NCBI RefSeq assembly: GCF_006715785.1
Contig: NZ_VFNX01000001.1
Coordinates: 4,816,001-4,880,000, forward strand
Reading direction: 5' to 3'
Source of the DNA: Streptomyces puniciscabiei
GTDB lineage: Bacteria; Actinomycetota; Actinomycetes; Streptomycetales; Streptomycetaceae
Length of the DNA: 64,000 bases
Positions 27,125 to 36,003 of this stretch are shown here, in pieces. Made by a program: the position numbers and the translations under genes. The first letter of the stretch is position 1; every line of letters begins with the position of its first letter. The notes beneath the pieces were generated by a model that was not told the DNA's origin, searched no databases, and saw nothing but the letters and a program-made list of their open reading frames with translations.

Positions 27125-27985
27125 TCAGGCGTTCAGACCAAGATCCAGGGGACACGCAGGGGACGCGCGGCGGACACGGGAGGTCCAGGGGGTCGAGGCG
27201 CCCTCACGCCGCCTTCCGGCGGCTGCTCGCCGCTCCGCCGGGTAGCGGTCGTCGACGCTCCCGACCCGGACAACTCCAGGCCGTTGGCGGCGCGATGCTC
27301 CCTGATCCACTTCACTGCCGCCTCGGCGGCGTCCTCCTGGCCTCGGCCGGTGGCGGTGATCATGCCGAGGAGGCCGGCGCGGGGTCGGGGCTGCGCTCCA
27401 ACGGCCCGGTTGTCCCTGATCGCCGCGCGCCGTGGGCGCCCCTCGTGCCGACGTGAGTGCGGGCGTGCCCCGGCCGGCAGCCGAAGGAGTCACGGACCGC
27501 TGAGCGGCCGTACATTCCGCCTGGCGGGCGGAGGTCGCCGAGGCCCTGGAACCTCGGCTTCCGGCAGCGCGGAACTCGCCGCGGGCGCTCAGGCACTGGT
27601 CGTCATCGAACCGCCGGCACACCTCCGACGGCTCGGAACACCAGGTGGCCGGCTCGCCATGGCCTCGGCCGTTACGCCACCCGGTGACATCGAGACCACC
27701 CTGTTCGCCGACAGCGGTACGACCAGCTGCTTGACCCGTACATGCTTGAACAGGCCGTGTCATGGGCACCCACCTCCTACCGGCGTCGACCGCCGGGCCG
27801 CTTCGGCAAGAGGGAGGCGTCATGGACCGTCGCATCCGGGTACGCGTCATCCGGCGCCCCGCCGCCCCGCGCGGCCAGGAGATCGACCGCAGGACGCCTT
27901 CGGGCCGCATCCTGCCGTACTGACCGGGCGAGTTGTCGCCGTGGGGCACCTGTCCGTTGCCGGGTGAGGCGCTCCGGGAGTCGCG
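27125..27985. other. 861 bp beside a tRNA gene with no convincing large gene
   Basis: No frame here combines a ribosome binding site with protein-like composition over a useful length. A minus-strand frame at 27133-27363 contains a plausible helical stretch (AAVKWIREHRAANGLEL) but has no ribosome binding site and decays into low-complexity sequence. A short plus-strand ORF at 27822-27923 is listed separately. The position next to a tRNA 3' end is typical of sites left by integrated elements. This may be such a remnant, but I see no second attachment repeat or integrase. Confidence 0.4.
27822..27923 (+). CDS. Possible Arg-rich 33-residue ORF
   Basis: The ATG is preceded by AGGGAGG four bases away, the best ribosome binding site in the surrounding gene-poor stretch. 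The 33-residue product is strongly basic (MDRRIRVRVIRRP at its start). It may be a real small protein or chance; no family is recognised. Confidence 0.3.
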   Translation: MDRRIRVRVIRRPAAPRGQEIDRRTPSGRILPY

Positions 27986-28906
27986 TCAGGACGCGCGTCG
28001 CGCCCGCGTCACCTCCGGTAGCGGGCCGGCGCGGTGGGCCAGGTCGAGCAGGGTGCGTACGGTGCGTTCGGCCTCGCCCAGGCGGGGGTGCCACTGGGCG
28101 ATGATGCCGACCGGGCGGATGGGCTCGGTCAGCGGCAGTTCGACCAGGTCACCCTCGTCCAGCTCCCGAGCGACCGTCAGATGCGGCAGCAGGGTGATGC
28201 CGTGGCCGTGCCCGAGGAGGCGGAGCAGGGCGGCCATCGAGCCCTGGAGCACCTTGTGCTGGGCGCCCGCGAGCAGGTCCCGGCCGAAGCGGTCCACCAG
28301 CATCTCCGAGGTGCAGCGGCGTTCGGCCACCAGGAAGTCGTGGTCCAGCAGTTGACCGGCGGTCACCGTCTCCTGCCGGGCCAGCGGATGACGCGGGGCC
28401 GCCACCAGCACCGTACGGCAGTGACCCACCACCGCGTGCGGGCGGACCGGGGGGACGCCGTTGTCGTACTCGAACATCAGGTCCAACTCGCCCTGCGAGA
28501 AGGCTCTTTCCAGGGGCTTGCGCGGGGCCACCGTCAGCACGACGTCCGCGCCGGTGCCCGGGCCGCCCGCGCCGTACTCCAGTGCGGCCAGCACCTCGGG
28601 CAGCCACACATGGGCCAGTGACTCCGGCGCCCCGATCCGCAGCCGGGGCCGGTCGCCGCGGGCCGCCCGGCGCATCCGCTCCTCCAGCTCCAACGACTCG
28701 CGCGCGTGCGGCAGCAGCCGGGCGCCGGCCTCGGTGAGCACCGCTCCCGTGCCCGTCCGCACCAGTACGCTCACCCCCAAGTCGGCTTCCAGGCGCTGGA
28801 GCTGGGCGCTCACACTGGACTGGGCGTAGCCCAGGGCCTGGGCGGCGGCGGAGATGCCGCCGTGCTCGGCGACCGCGACGAAGGCGCGCACATAGCGGGA
28901 GTCCAC
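27986..28906 (-). CDS. LysR-family transcriptional regulator
   Basis: The 306-residue protein has an N-terminal winged helix-turn-helix (YVRAFVAVAEHGGISAAAQA, then SSVSAQLQRLEADLG) and a C-terminal two-lobed effector-binding domain. It is divergent from an MFS exporter gene 92 bp away. The spacer holds a perfect LysR-type dyad (28927-28941), so it very likely controls the exporter and itself. The inducer is unknown. Confidence 0.93.
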   Translation of the reverse strand: MDSRYVRAFVAVAEHGGISAAAQALGYAQSSVSAQLQRLEADLGVSVLVRTGTGAVLTEAGARLLPHARESLELEERMRRAARGDRPRLRIGAPESLAHVWLPEVLAALEYGAGGPGTGADVVLTVAPRKPLERAFSQGELDLMFEYDNGVPPVRPHAVVGHCRTVLVAAPRHPLARQETVTAGQLLDHDFLVAERRCTSEMLVDRFGRDLLAGAQHKVLQGSMAALLRLLGHGHGITLLPHLTVARELDEGDLVELPLTEPIRPVGIIAQWHPRLGEAERTVRTLLDLAHRAGPLPEVTRARRAS

Positions 28907-28926
28907 GACGGCAGCCTAACCAATCC

Positions 28927-28941
28927 ATCGGACTTTCCGAT
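28927..28941. promoter_or_regulatory. LysR-type operator (T-N11-A dyad)
   Basis: ATCGGACTTTCCGAT is a perfect 6-bp inverted repeat with a 3-bp spacer and fits the T-N11-A box of LysR regulators. It lies between the divergent LysR (start 28906) and MFS (start 28999) genes. A half-site-like CATCGAAAGT follows toward the MFS gene. Confidence 0.75.
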
Positions 28942-28998
28942 GCCCCCATCGAAAGTGCGGCGTCGCGAGCACCGCGCCGTCCGGGACACGCTGCCCGC

Positions 28999-30387
28999 AT
29001 GACCACAGCCGAACCCACCTGCCGATCGGCCGCGCCGCCCGCACAGGCCACCGAGCCCGCCTCGCGCAGGACCACCCGAGGCATGTCCCGTGCGGCCTTC
29101 GCCGGCCTCGCCACCGGCAATCTGCTCGTCCTGCTGGACACCTCGATCCTCAACGTCGCCGTCCCCGACATCCAGACCTCGCTGCACCCGGCGGCCGCGG
29201 CGCTGCCCTGGACCGTCGACGCCTACACGGTCGTCTTCGCCGGGCTGCTCCTGGCCGGCGGGGTCATCGCCGACCGCTGGGGCGCCCGCCGCGTCTACAC
29301 CCTGGCGCTCGGCCTGTTCGCCGCGCTCTCCGTGGCCTGCGCCCTCGCGCCCGGCGCCGGTGCCCTGATCGCCGGGCGCGCCGCGCTCGGCGCCGCGGGC
29401 GCCGGTCTGGTGCCCGCCTCCCTGGCCCTCCTCATCCACCACAACCCCGATCCCGGCCGCCGTACCCGCGCGATCGGCGCCTGGGCGGCGGTCAGCGGGC
29501 TCGGTGCCGCCGCCGGACCCGTGCTCGGCGGCGCCCTCGTCGAACTCGGCGGCTGGCGGCTGGTGTTCCTCGTCAACCCGCCCCTCGCCCTGGCCGCGCT
29601 GCTCCTCGCCCGCCGGCTGCCCAGGCCGCCCGCACGGACCGGCCGCGCCCTGGACCGCGCGGGTCTGGTCCTGTCCACCGCCGGTCTCGGTCTGCTCACC
29701 TTCGGCCTGGTCGAGGCCGGCATCGAGGGCTGGGGCGGGCCCGCGGCGCTGCTTCCGCTCGCCGCCGCGCTGGGCTGCTTCGCCGCGGTGGCCGCCGTGG
29801 AGCGCCGGGCCGCCGCCCCCGTCCTGCCGCCCGCGCTGCTCGCCCTGCCGCGGGTCAGGGCGGCGATGGTGGCCGCCGCGGTGTCCTGCTTCGCCTACTT
29901 CGGCGGCCTGTACCAGCTCTCCGTATGGCTCCAGCACGCCTACCGCCTGACGCCGTTCGACGCCGGTCTCGCCGCGCTGCCGATGACCTTCCCGGTGTGC
30001 GTGATGCCGTTCTTCACCGGGCGGCTCGTGGCCCGCCACGGCGCCCGGCCGGTGCTGCTGACCGGCATGGCCGCCGCCGTCGCCGCCGGGGCGCTGCTGG
30101 CCTGCGCGGCGGGCGGGCGTCCGCCGCTGCCGCTGATCGTGGCCGCGGAGCTGGCGCTGGCCGCGACCGGCACCCTGTCCATTCCGGGCGCGGCCGCGGC
30201 GGTGGCCGTCGCGGCGCCGGGGGAGTACGCGGCGACGAGCCAGGGCGCGCTCAACGGGATACGGCAGGCCGGGTCCGCGCTCGGGGTGGCGGTGCTGGGG
30301 ACGTCGGGTGCGCTCACCGGCTCCGGTTACCTGCTCATGGGCGTCGGGGTGATCGCGGTGCTGCTGGTGGCGCGGACCGGTGACTGA
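28999..30387 (+). CDS. MFS drug/proton antiporter (DHA2-like)
   Basis: The 462-residue membrane protein has about 14 hydrophobic segments. The first ends in LDTSILNVAVPDIQTSL, the typical motif of DHA2 multidrug exporters, and the loop after helix 2 has GGVIADRWGARRVY. It probably exports a toxic or self-made small molecule under control of the divergent LysR protein. A tandem 27-bp repeat follows its stop. Confidence 0.9.
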   Translation: MTTAEPTCRSAAPPAQATEPASRRTTRGMSRAAFAGLATGNLLVLLDTSILNVAVPDIQTSLHPAAAALPWTVDAYTVVFAGLLLAGGVIADRWGARRVYTLALGLFAALSVACALAPGAGALIAGRAALGAAGAGLVPASLALLIHHNPDPGRRTRAIGAWAAVSGLGAAAGPVLGGALVELGGWRLVFLVNPPLALAALLLARRLPRPPARTGRALDRAGLVLSTAGLGLLTFGLVEAGIEGWGGPAALLPLAAALGCFAAVAAVERRAAAPVLPPALLALPRVRAAMVAAAVSCFAYFGGLYQLSVWLQHAYRLTPFDAGLAALPMTFPVCVMPFFTGRLVARHGARPVLLTGMAAAVAAGALLACAAGGRPPLPLIVAAELALAATGTLSIPGAAAAVAVAAPGEYAATSQGALNGIRQAGSALGVAVLGTSGALTGSGYLLMGVGVIAVLLVARTGD

Positions 30388-30426
30388 GCGACGGGTCGTT
30401 CTCCGGTCAGGGGATTCCGGTCAGCC

Positions 30427-30520
30427 GATTCCGGTCAGGGCCACCGGCCTGGGGATTCCGGTCAGGGCCACCGGCCGGGGGATTCTGGTCAGGGCCACCG
30501 GCCTTGGGGTTCCGGTCAGG
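30427..30520. repeat. 27-bp tandem repeat between convergent genes
   Basis: Three near-identical units at 30427-30453, 30454-30480 and 30481-30507 share GATTCCGGTCAGGGCCACCG and then GCC. Degenerate partial units extend on both sides, up to the last bases of the mbl-like gene. The array occupies nearly the whole gap between the convergent MFS and mbl-like genes. Confidence 0.9.
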
Positions 30521-30529
30521 GGATTCGGC

Positions 30530-31567
30530 TCAGGCCGCCAGCGGGTTCAGCACGAGGGGCTCGATCCGGCCCTCCAGCATCTCGCCGAGGCCCTGGGCCG
30601 CGCAGATGTCGGGCCGCTCGGCGATGTACACCGGCATCCCGGTGGCCTCGCGCAGCATCTGGTCGAAGCCGGGCAGCAGCGCCGAGCCGCCGACCATCGT
30701 GATCCCGCGGTCGGCGAGGTCGGCGACCAGGTCGGGCGGGCAGTCGCGCAGCACCTTGCCGATGCCGTCGAGGACGGCGGTCAGCGGGGTCTGGATCGCG
30801 TCCCGTACGGCGGCGGTGTCGACACGCACACTGCGGGCGAGCCCGGTGGCCACGTCCCGTCCGTGGATCTCCGTGGTCTCCGGTCCCTGCGGGGTCAGCC
30901 CGTTGCCGGACAGGGCCAGTTGCAGCGGACGTACCGACTGGCTGGGCAGGATCAGTTCGTGCTCGTGCCGCAGGTGCTGCACGATCGCGTGGTCCACGGC
31001 CTCACCGCCCACCGGGATCCGCTCGGCGGTGACGATGGACCCGAGCGAGAGGACGGCGACCTGGGTCGCGGCGGCCCCGCACACCATGATCATCGTGGCC
31101 TCCGGGCGTTCCACCGGCAGCCCGCACCCCACGGCGGCGGCGATCAGCGTGTCCACCAGCTCGACCCTGCGCGCCCCCAGCCCGACCAGCGTCTCGATGG
31201 TCGCCCGCTGGGCCAGCGGACCGGCGTCGTGCGGGGTGCAGGCCGCCGCGCGCAGCCGGAGGTTGCGGCGCAGGTTGCGGCGCGTCCGGTCCCCGAGCAG
31301 CTGGCGCAGCATGCGCTGGGCCATCTCGATGTCGACCACCGTGCCGCCGGAGATGGGCCGGACCACCCGGATGTATCCCGGCGTCCGTCCCGTCATCTGC
31401 TCCGCGAAGTCGCCCACGGCTATGAGTGCCCCGGTACGGGTGTTCACGGCGGCGACCGAGGGCTGGTCGACGACGAGGCCGGCGCCCTTCACATACACCC
31501 GGGTGCGGGCCGCACCCAGGTCGACGGCGAAGTGGCAGCGGCGCAACTGCTCCAGACTGACGGTCAC
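30530..31567 (-). CDS. mbl: MreB-like actin homologue (Mbl-type)
   Basis: The 345-residue protein has actin-fold phosphate motifs: FAVDLGAARTRVYVKG near the N-terminus and MVGGSALLPGFDQML near the C-terminus. MreB proteins guide wall synthesis; in streptomycetes MreB and Mbl act in aerial hyphae and spore wall rather than in tip growth. The standalone position, away from mreC/mreD, matches Mbl. The N-terminal motif departs from the usual IDLGTANT, so nucleotide use may differ. The GTG at 31567 has GGAGG upstream. Confidence 0.88.
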   Translation of the reverse strand: MTVSLEQLRRCHFAVDLGAARTRVYVKGAGLVVDQPSVAAVNTRTGALIAVGDFAEQMTGRTPGYIRVVRPISGGTVVDIEMAQRMLRQLLGDRTRRNLRRNLRLRAAACTPHDAGPLAQRATIETLVGLGARRVELVDTLIAAAVGCGLPVERPEATMIMVCGAAATQVAVLSLGSIVTAERIPVGGEAVDHAIVQHLRHEHELILPSQSVRPLQLALSGNGLTPQGPETTEIHGRDVATGLARSVRVDTAAVRDAIQTPLTAVLDGIGKVLRDCPPDLVADLADRGITMVGGSALLPGFDQMLREATGMPVYIAERPDICAAQGLGEMLEGRIEPLVLNPLAA

Positions 31568-31731
31568 GGCGGATCCTCCCGAGTGCGCGGGCCCAGTGCG
31601 CCCGCCCGGTCGGCGGGTGACTTCCTCTCCCTGCATCCTGCGCGGGGACCGGTGACGGGCGCCTTCTGGAGGGGGCCGGGCGGGGTGCCGCTGAATGGGG
31701 GTTTCCGGCGGCGGCCCGGTGTGTCGCGTGG

Positions 31732-34700
31732 TCAGGCGCGGGTTCGCGTGATGCGCAGCTCGCAGCGGACCGTGCAGCCGGGTACGTCGTCGGGCCGGAC
31801 GGGTGCGAGCGATGTGCCAGGCCCCGCCATGGCGTCCGGGTAGGTGCTCGCCAGGTGCCGCAGATGCCCGCGCACGGCCTCCCTGATGAGCTCGGGGAAC
31901 GACTCGGCGTCCCTGTGCGCCACGGCTCGGAGCGGGTCGCTGACGCGCCAGATCGCCGTGCCCGTGGCCCGGAAGGACGACTCCGTCTCGTCCAGCTCCA
32001 GGCGGCGCTCGGTGAGGTCGACCTCGAAGTACTCCGTCGCCACGAGGGACCGGGTGCGGCTGAGCACACTCCCGTTGGACCGGCGGACGACGGTCCTGAT
32101 CTCGCCAGTGCCCTCGGGGAGGCCGCCGGGGGGCAGCGGGTGCGGGCCGAGGACGGGCGGGAGCTGGTGCGTGCCGTCGAAGAGGAGGTGCGCCAGCCGG
32201 CACAGCCGGTACCAGCCCGCGGCGGGCCCGGGACGCAGGGAACGCAGCCAGGGGGCCTGACCGGAATCCTCGTCCAGCTCGTCCCGGAGCGTCTGCGGCA
32301 CGGCCACGATGCCCCGCCGGTCCTCGGTGGCGTCCAGCATCCGGCGGACGGCCTCGGGGTCCGGGATCTCCGCACTCCTGTCGGGGAACAGACACTCGAA
32401 GGTCACCAGCCAGCGGAGCCCGCCCAACCGCACCACCTCGTCGTCGAAGTGCCTCATCGTGGCGAGCAGCAGCGGCAGGCCCGGCACGTCCCGGGCCGTG
32501 TGCACCGCCCAGCCGCCGCCCGCGGCGGTCAGTTCACAGGCGTCGCCGTCCAGGCCGCTGGCCGCCAGCAGCCGGGTGACCGCCCGGCCGAGCGCGGCCA
32601 CGAGGTCCGGATGCTGCGGGCCGTCGGCGAACGCGTAGGTGACCACGGTGCGGTAGGTGGGCGGGGGCGGCTCGTCACCGAGGGCGTCGTAGAGATCGTA
32701 GTAGCCCTCATGGCCGTCGTTCTCGTCGTCCGCGTAAGGCTGCTCGTCGTGCGGTTCCCCGGGCTCCTCGGCCAGCGGGTCGTCCACGGCGAACAGGCTC
32801 TCCGGCACCTCGTTCTGCGGCAGCGGGACCTCTCGCGCCGACTCCTCGTCCCACATCTCGAAGATCGACGGCAGCGACTCCTCGGTGGGGAAGCTGCCCT
32901 CCGGCAGGGCGTCGGGCTCCGGGACCGGGTTCTGGGAGAGCGGGGCGGTGTCGTGGTCGTAGGGGGCGACACCTGTGTCCTGCGAGGGGGCGTCGTAGTC
33001 CTCGCGGAGTTCGTGCCCCAGGGCGAGCAGCTCCGGGTCGCGGCCGCCGGACAGCTCGTACTCCTCGTACACCTCCAGTGCTTCCTCGGTACGGCCCTGG
33101 CGGCGCAGGGCGAGCATCAGCAGCCGCCGGAAGTCCTCCCGGGAGGGGTACCGCGCGACCAGATCGGTGAGTTGGGCGGCGGCCAGCTCGTACTCGCCGA
33201 GATCCAGGTGGAGTTCGGCGAGCTTGCGATGCAGCGCCAGGCGGAGCTGGACGAGCCGACGGCGCGCCGTGCGGGCCGCGGGGCCGGGGACGCCCGCGAG
33301 CGGGCCCTCGTCGTGCCACAGGGCGAGCGCCTTGTCGTAGTACGTGCTCGCATCCTCGCGGGGGCCCAACACGCTTCGCTCGGTGGCCGTTCGCTCGAAG
33401 TACTCGTGGCGCTCCAGGTCCACGATGTCGGCGCTGGTGTGCAGGGCGTACCCCTCGGGGAGCACCGCCAGTGCGCCGGGCCGCAGCACGGCGTGCAACG
33501 TGGACGCGATCACGTCCACGGCGGCCATGGCGTCCTCCGGTTCCTCGCCCGGGGCCCACACACCGGCCCGAAGCTCGGCACGGGTCACCTCGCGGCCGTC
33601 CCGCAGCAACAGCATCGCCAGTACCGCCGCCTCCTCCGGCGCGAGTTCCACGGCGTGTTCAGGGTGGTCTTCCGGGTGCACGGTCACCGGGCCCAGGACG
33701 CGGTAGACCCGCCGCTCGTACTCCCTCCGGGCGAGCGACAGCAGTTCCTCGTCCATCAGCAGGTCCGTGCCCCGCGCCTGGTCCCGAGGGGTTCCGGAGA
33801 TCAGCAGGCCGAGCGCGCGCGCATACGGCTCGCGCAGACTTTCCGGAAGGTGCCAGAGCCGTTCCGGCGCGAAGGGCGGCGCGGCCCGTGCGTTCCCCAT
33901 GGCCAGCCGCTGCAACAGCCTGCCCAGCTTCACCAGGTCCTGCGCCTGCCCCTCCGCCCCGGAGGTGCGGCCCGGTGCGAAGCCGCTGAGCCTGACCGTG
34001 CCGTCGGGTTCGAGCATCACCCTGGACAGGCCCAGGTCGCCGTGCGTGATGCCGGCCTCGTGGATCGCTGCGACAGCCTGTGCGGCCTGTCTCCCGACCT
34101 TCGCCACCAGCGGGGACGGGAGTCGGTAATCGGAAAGGGACACGAGGGCGTTGAGATTGACGCCCGGCACGTACTCCATGACGACGTACGGTCGTCCGTC
34201 CTCGATGCCGAAGTCGCTGACCTGCGCGAGGTTGGGGTGCGTGAGAGCCCGCAGACGCGCGGTGTCCCGCAGGAACGCCTCGCGCCGTGCGCTGTCGCGA
34301 AACGGCCGGTACAACCGCACCGCCACCGGGCGGTCCGTCTCCGGGTCCTCGGCCAGCCACACGGCCCGCCCGGACGGGGTGAACCGCTGCACCAGCCGAT
34401 AGCGGCCGATCCGCTCGGACGGCGCCATCGGCTCCGCCCTGCCCCCGGCCAACTGCCGTACGCTCTCCGGCCGTACGGTCGCGAACGCCTCCCCGCCCGC
34501 GGCCGCCCCCGCCTCCCCGACCGCCCCCGCACCGTCGGCCGCGGCCATCACCGCGCGGAACTCGCCGGGTGCCGCCCCGGCCCGTTCCTCGATCAACCCG
34601 CCCACCCGGGCGAGCAGTTCGTTCGTGGCGGCGCGAGCGGAGCGGGGCAGGCCGCGCAGCAGCAGGTCGCGGATCCCGGGGCGGAAGGCGTACGAGCCGG

Positions 34701-36003
34701 GTGTGCCGCCGGTCGTGGTCAGCAGGCCGCTGAGGATCACCTCGGCCAGGTGCTGGGGGCGCGGATCGGGTTCGACCGCCCGCTGGACCAGGCGCATGAC
34801 CGGCAGGTCGGGACGGCCGACGGCCAGGTGGCCGGCCAGCCGGAACGCCTCCGGGGAGGCGGTCGCCCGGAAGCGCAGGACCAGCTCCCGCGGGGACAGC
34901 CGGGCCAGATCCGTCCGGGCCGTGGCATCCGGCACCCGCCCCAGCGGTGCCGCCGATCCGGGCAGGTCCGTTCCGCCCGCCGACGCGACCAGCTCCGCCC
35001 AGTTGGCCAGCCAGCGCGGACCCGGCTCGAGCACGGGCAGCGGGACGAAGCCCGCCGCGAGGTAGTGCGCGGGGTCGCCGTCGTACGGCGTGAAGGTCAA
35101 CGTCGCCGTGGGGGCCGCCGGGAACGGCGCACGGAGCAGGCCGGGTTCGGCGGGCAGGGCCGTGTCCCGCCACAGGTGTTCCGGCAGGGGCTGTACGACG
35201 GCCACGGGCTGCCGCCGGGCCAAGCGGTGCAGGGTCGCCTGCCACCGGCTGCCCGCCGGGCCCGGCCGCCACTGCGGTCCCATGCAGTCGCTGACGACCA
35301 GGGTGACGGTGCGGCCGTCGGCGGGGCCGAGGGTGCCGTGGCCGCCGAGCCGGCCGTCCGGCAGGGCGGGGGTCACGGTGACCGTGCGGAAGACGCCCGA
35401 CTGGCCCAGCGCCGTGCGCAGTTCGCGGACCAGCGGGCGCCAGATGGGCATCGTCGGGCCGGTGTCGTGGACCAGGTTGAGCCGCAGCCAGCGTTCCCGC
35501 GTGGGTCGCAGCACCGGCAGCCAGTGCTCGGGTGCGGCACCGAGACGGGCGATGCGGTCCACCGTCGCCTGCTCGTCCAGGCGCTGACCGTGCGGGGCGT
35601 CGGTACGGCGCTTGACCGGGCGCAGCGAGCGTTGCAGCGCCAGCGGATGGCGCAGCATCGGGGGCGCGGGCGCCAGCAGGGAGGCGTACCGGCCGGTCCG
35701 CGGGTGCGGGGCCGGCAGGTGGAGCGGTACGCGGGGCGACGCCGGGGGTGCCGCGGGCCGGGGCTCGGGCGGCGGCGGGTCGGCGGGCGCATCCCGCCCG
35801 GCTGACCGGTCCGGCGGCTCCTGCGGGCGCGGCTCCGGGGGCGGCGGCTCCGGGGGTGCCTCGGCCACCGGATCCATCTGCCGAGCCAGCCACAGCAGTT
35901 CCGCCAGCTCCAGCGGGGTGGGGCGGACCCCGCCCGTCGCCCCGGCCAGGGCGCCGGCCAGGCGGGCGAGCGGGTCCGGGGAGCCGTGGCGGTCAGAAGG
36001 CAT
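31732..36003 (-). CDS. Large signalling protein: SAV_2336/vWA-like, pseudokinase, BTAD and C-terminal modules
   Basis: This 1423-residue protein is the last gene of a four-gene operon. The N-terminal ~480 residues resemble the SAV_2336 N-terminal family. A Pro-rich stretch (45-100) leads to a vWA-like region from about 172, with DTGPT where a MIDAS DxSxS would sit. Residues ~525-740 are kinase-like but lack key residues: VAVRLYR has Arg for the ATP-binding Lys, the catalytic loop is HGDLGLSRV, and the DFG position reads SGF. It is therefore a predicted pseudokinase. Residues ~760-1000 are a winged helix plus BTAD. Residues ~1115-1270 loosely recall nucleotide-cyclase folds and the end recalls SPFH-like proteins; both are weak. 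It overlaps the MoxR gene by 11 bases. Confidence 0.85.
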   Translation of the reverse strand: MPSDRHGSPDPLARLAGALAGATGGVRPTPLELAELLWLARQMDPVAEAPPEPPPPEPRPQEPPDRSAGRDAPADPPPPEPRPAAPPASPRVPLHLPAPHPRTGRYASLLAPAPPMLRHPLALQRSLRPVKRRTDAPHGQRLDEQATVDRIARLGAAPEHWLPVLRPTRERWLRLNLVHDTGPTMPIWRPLVRELRTALGQSGVFRTVTVTPALPDGRLGGHGTLGPADGRTVTLVVSDCMGPQWRPGPAGSRWQATLHRLARRQPVAVVQPLPEHLWRDTALPAEPGLLRAPFPAAPTATLTFTPYDGDPAHYLAAGFVPLPVLEPGPRWLANWAELVASAGGTDLPGSAAPLGRVPDATARTDLARLSPRELVLRFRATASPEAFRLAGHLAVGRPDLPVMRLVQRAVEPDPRPQHLAEVILSGLLTTTGGTPGSYAFRPGIRDLLLRGLPRSARAATNELLARVGGLIEERAGAAPGEFRAVMAAADGAGAVGEAGAAAGGEAFATVRPESVRQLAGGRAEPMAPSERIGRYRLVQRFTPSGRAVWLAEDPETDRPVAVRLYRPFRDSARREAFLRDTARLRALTHPNLAQVSDFGIEDGRPYVVMEYVPGVNLNALVSLSDYRLPSPLVAKVGRQAAQAVAAIHEAGITHGDLGLSRVMLEPDGTVRLSGFAPGRTSGAEGQAQDLVKLGRLLQRLAMGNARAAPPFAPERLWHLPESLREPYARALGLLISGTPRDQARGTDLLMDEELLSLARREYERRVYRVLGPVTVHPEDHPEHAVELAPEEAAVLAMLLLRDGREVTRAELRAGVWAPGEEPEDAMAAVDVIASTLHAVLRPGALAVLPEGYALHTSADIVDLERHEYFERTATERSVLGPREDASTYYDKALALWHDEGPLAGVPGPAARTARRRLVQLRLALHRKLAELHLDLGEYELAAAQLTDLVARYPSREDFRRLLMLALRRQGRTEEALEVYEEYELSGGRDPELLALGHELREDYDAPSQDTGVAPYDHDTAPLSQNPVPEPDALPEGSFPTEESLPSIFEMWDEESAREVPLPQNEVPESLFAVDDPLAEEPGEPHDEQPYADDENDGHEGYYDLYDALGDEPPPPTYRTVVTYAFADGPQHPDLVAALGRAVTRLLAASGLDGDACELTAAGGGWAVHTARDVPGLPLLLATMRHFDDEVVRLGGLRWLVTFECLFPDRSAEIPDPEAVRRMLDATEDRRGIVAVPQTLRDELDEDSGQAPWLRSLRPGPAAGWYRLCRLAHLLFDGTHQLPPVLGPHPLPPGGLPEGTGEIRTVVRRSNGSVLSRTRSLVATEYFEVDLTERRLELDETESSFRATGTAIWRVSDPLRAVAHRDAESFPELIREAVRGHLRHLASTYPDAMAGPGTSLAPVRPDDVPGCTVRCELRITRTRA

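Noticed and set aside
27133..27363. Possible integrase or hypothetical gene beside the CAT tRNA
   Set aside because: No catalytic Arg/His/Tyr pattern, no ribosome binding site and no attachment repeat were found. It is described only as a possible remnant.
30427..30520. CRISPR-like array between MFS and mbl
   Set aside because: The 27-bp units are directly adjacent with no unique spacers, and no cas gene is present.
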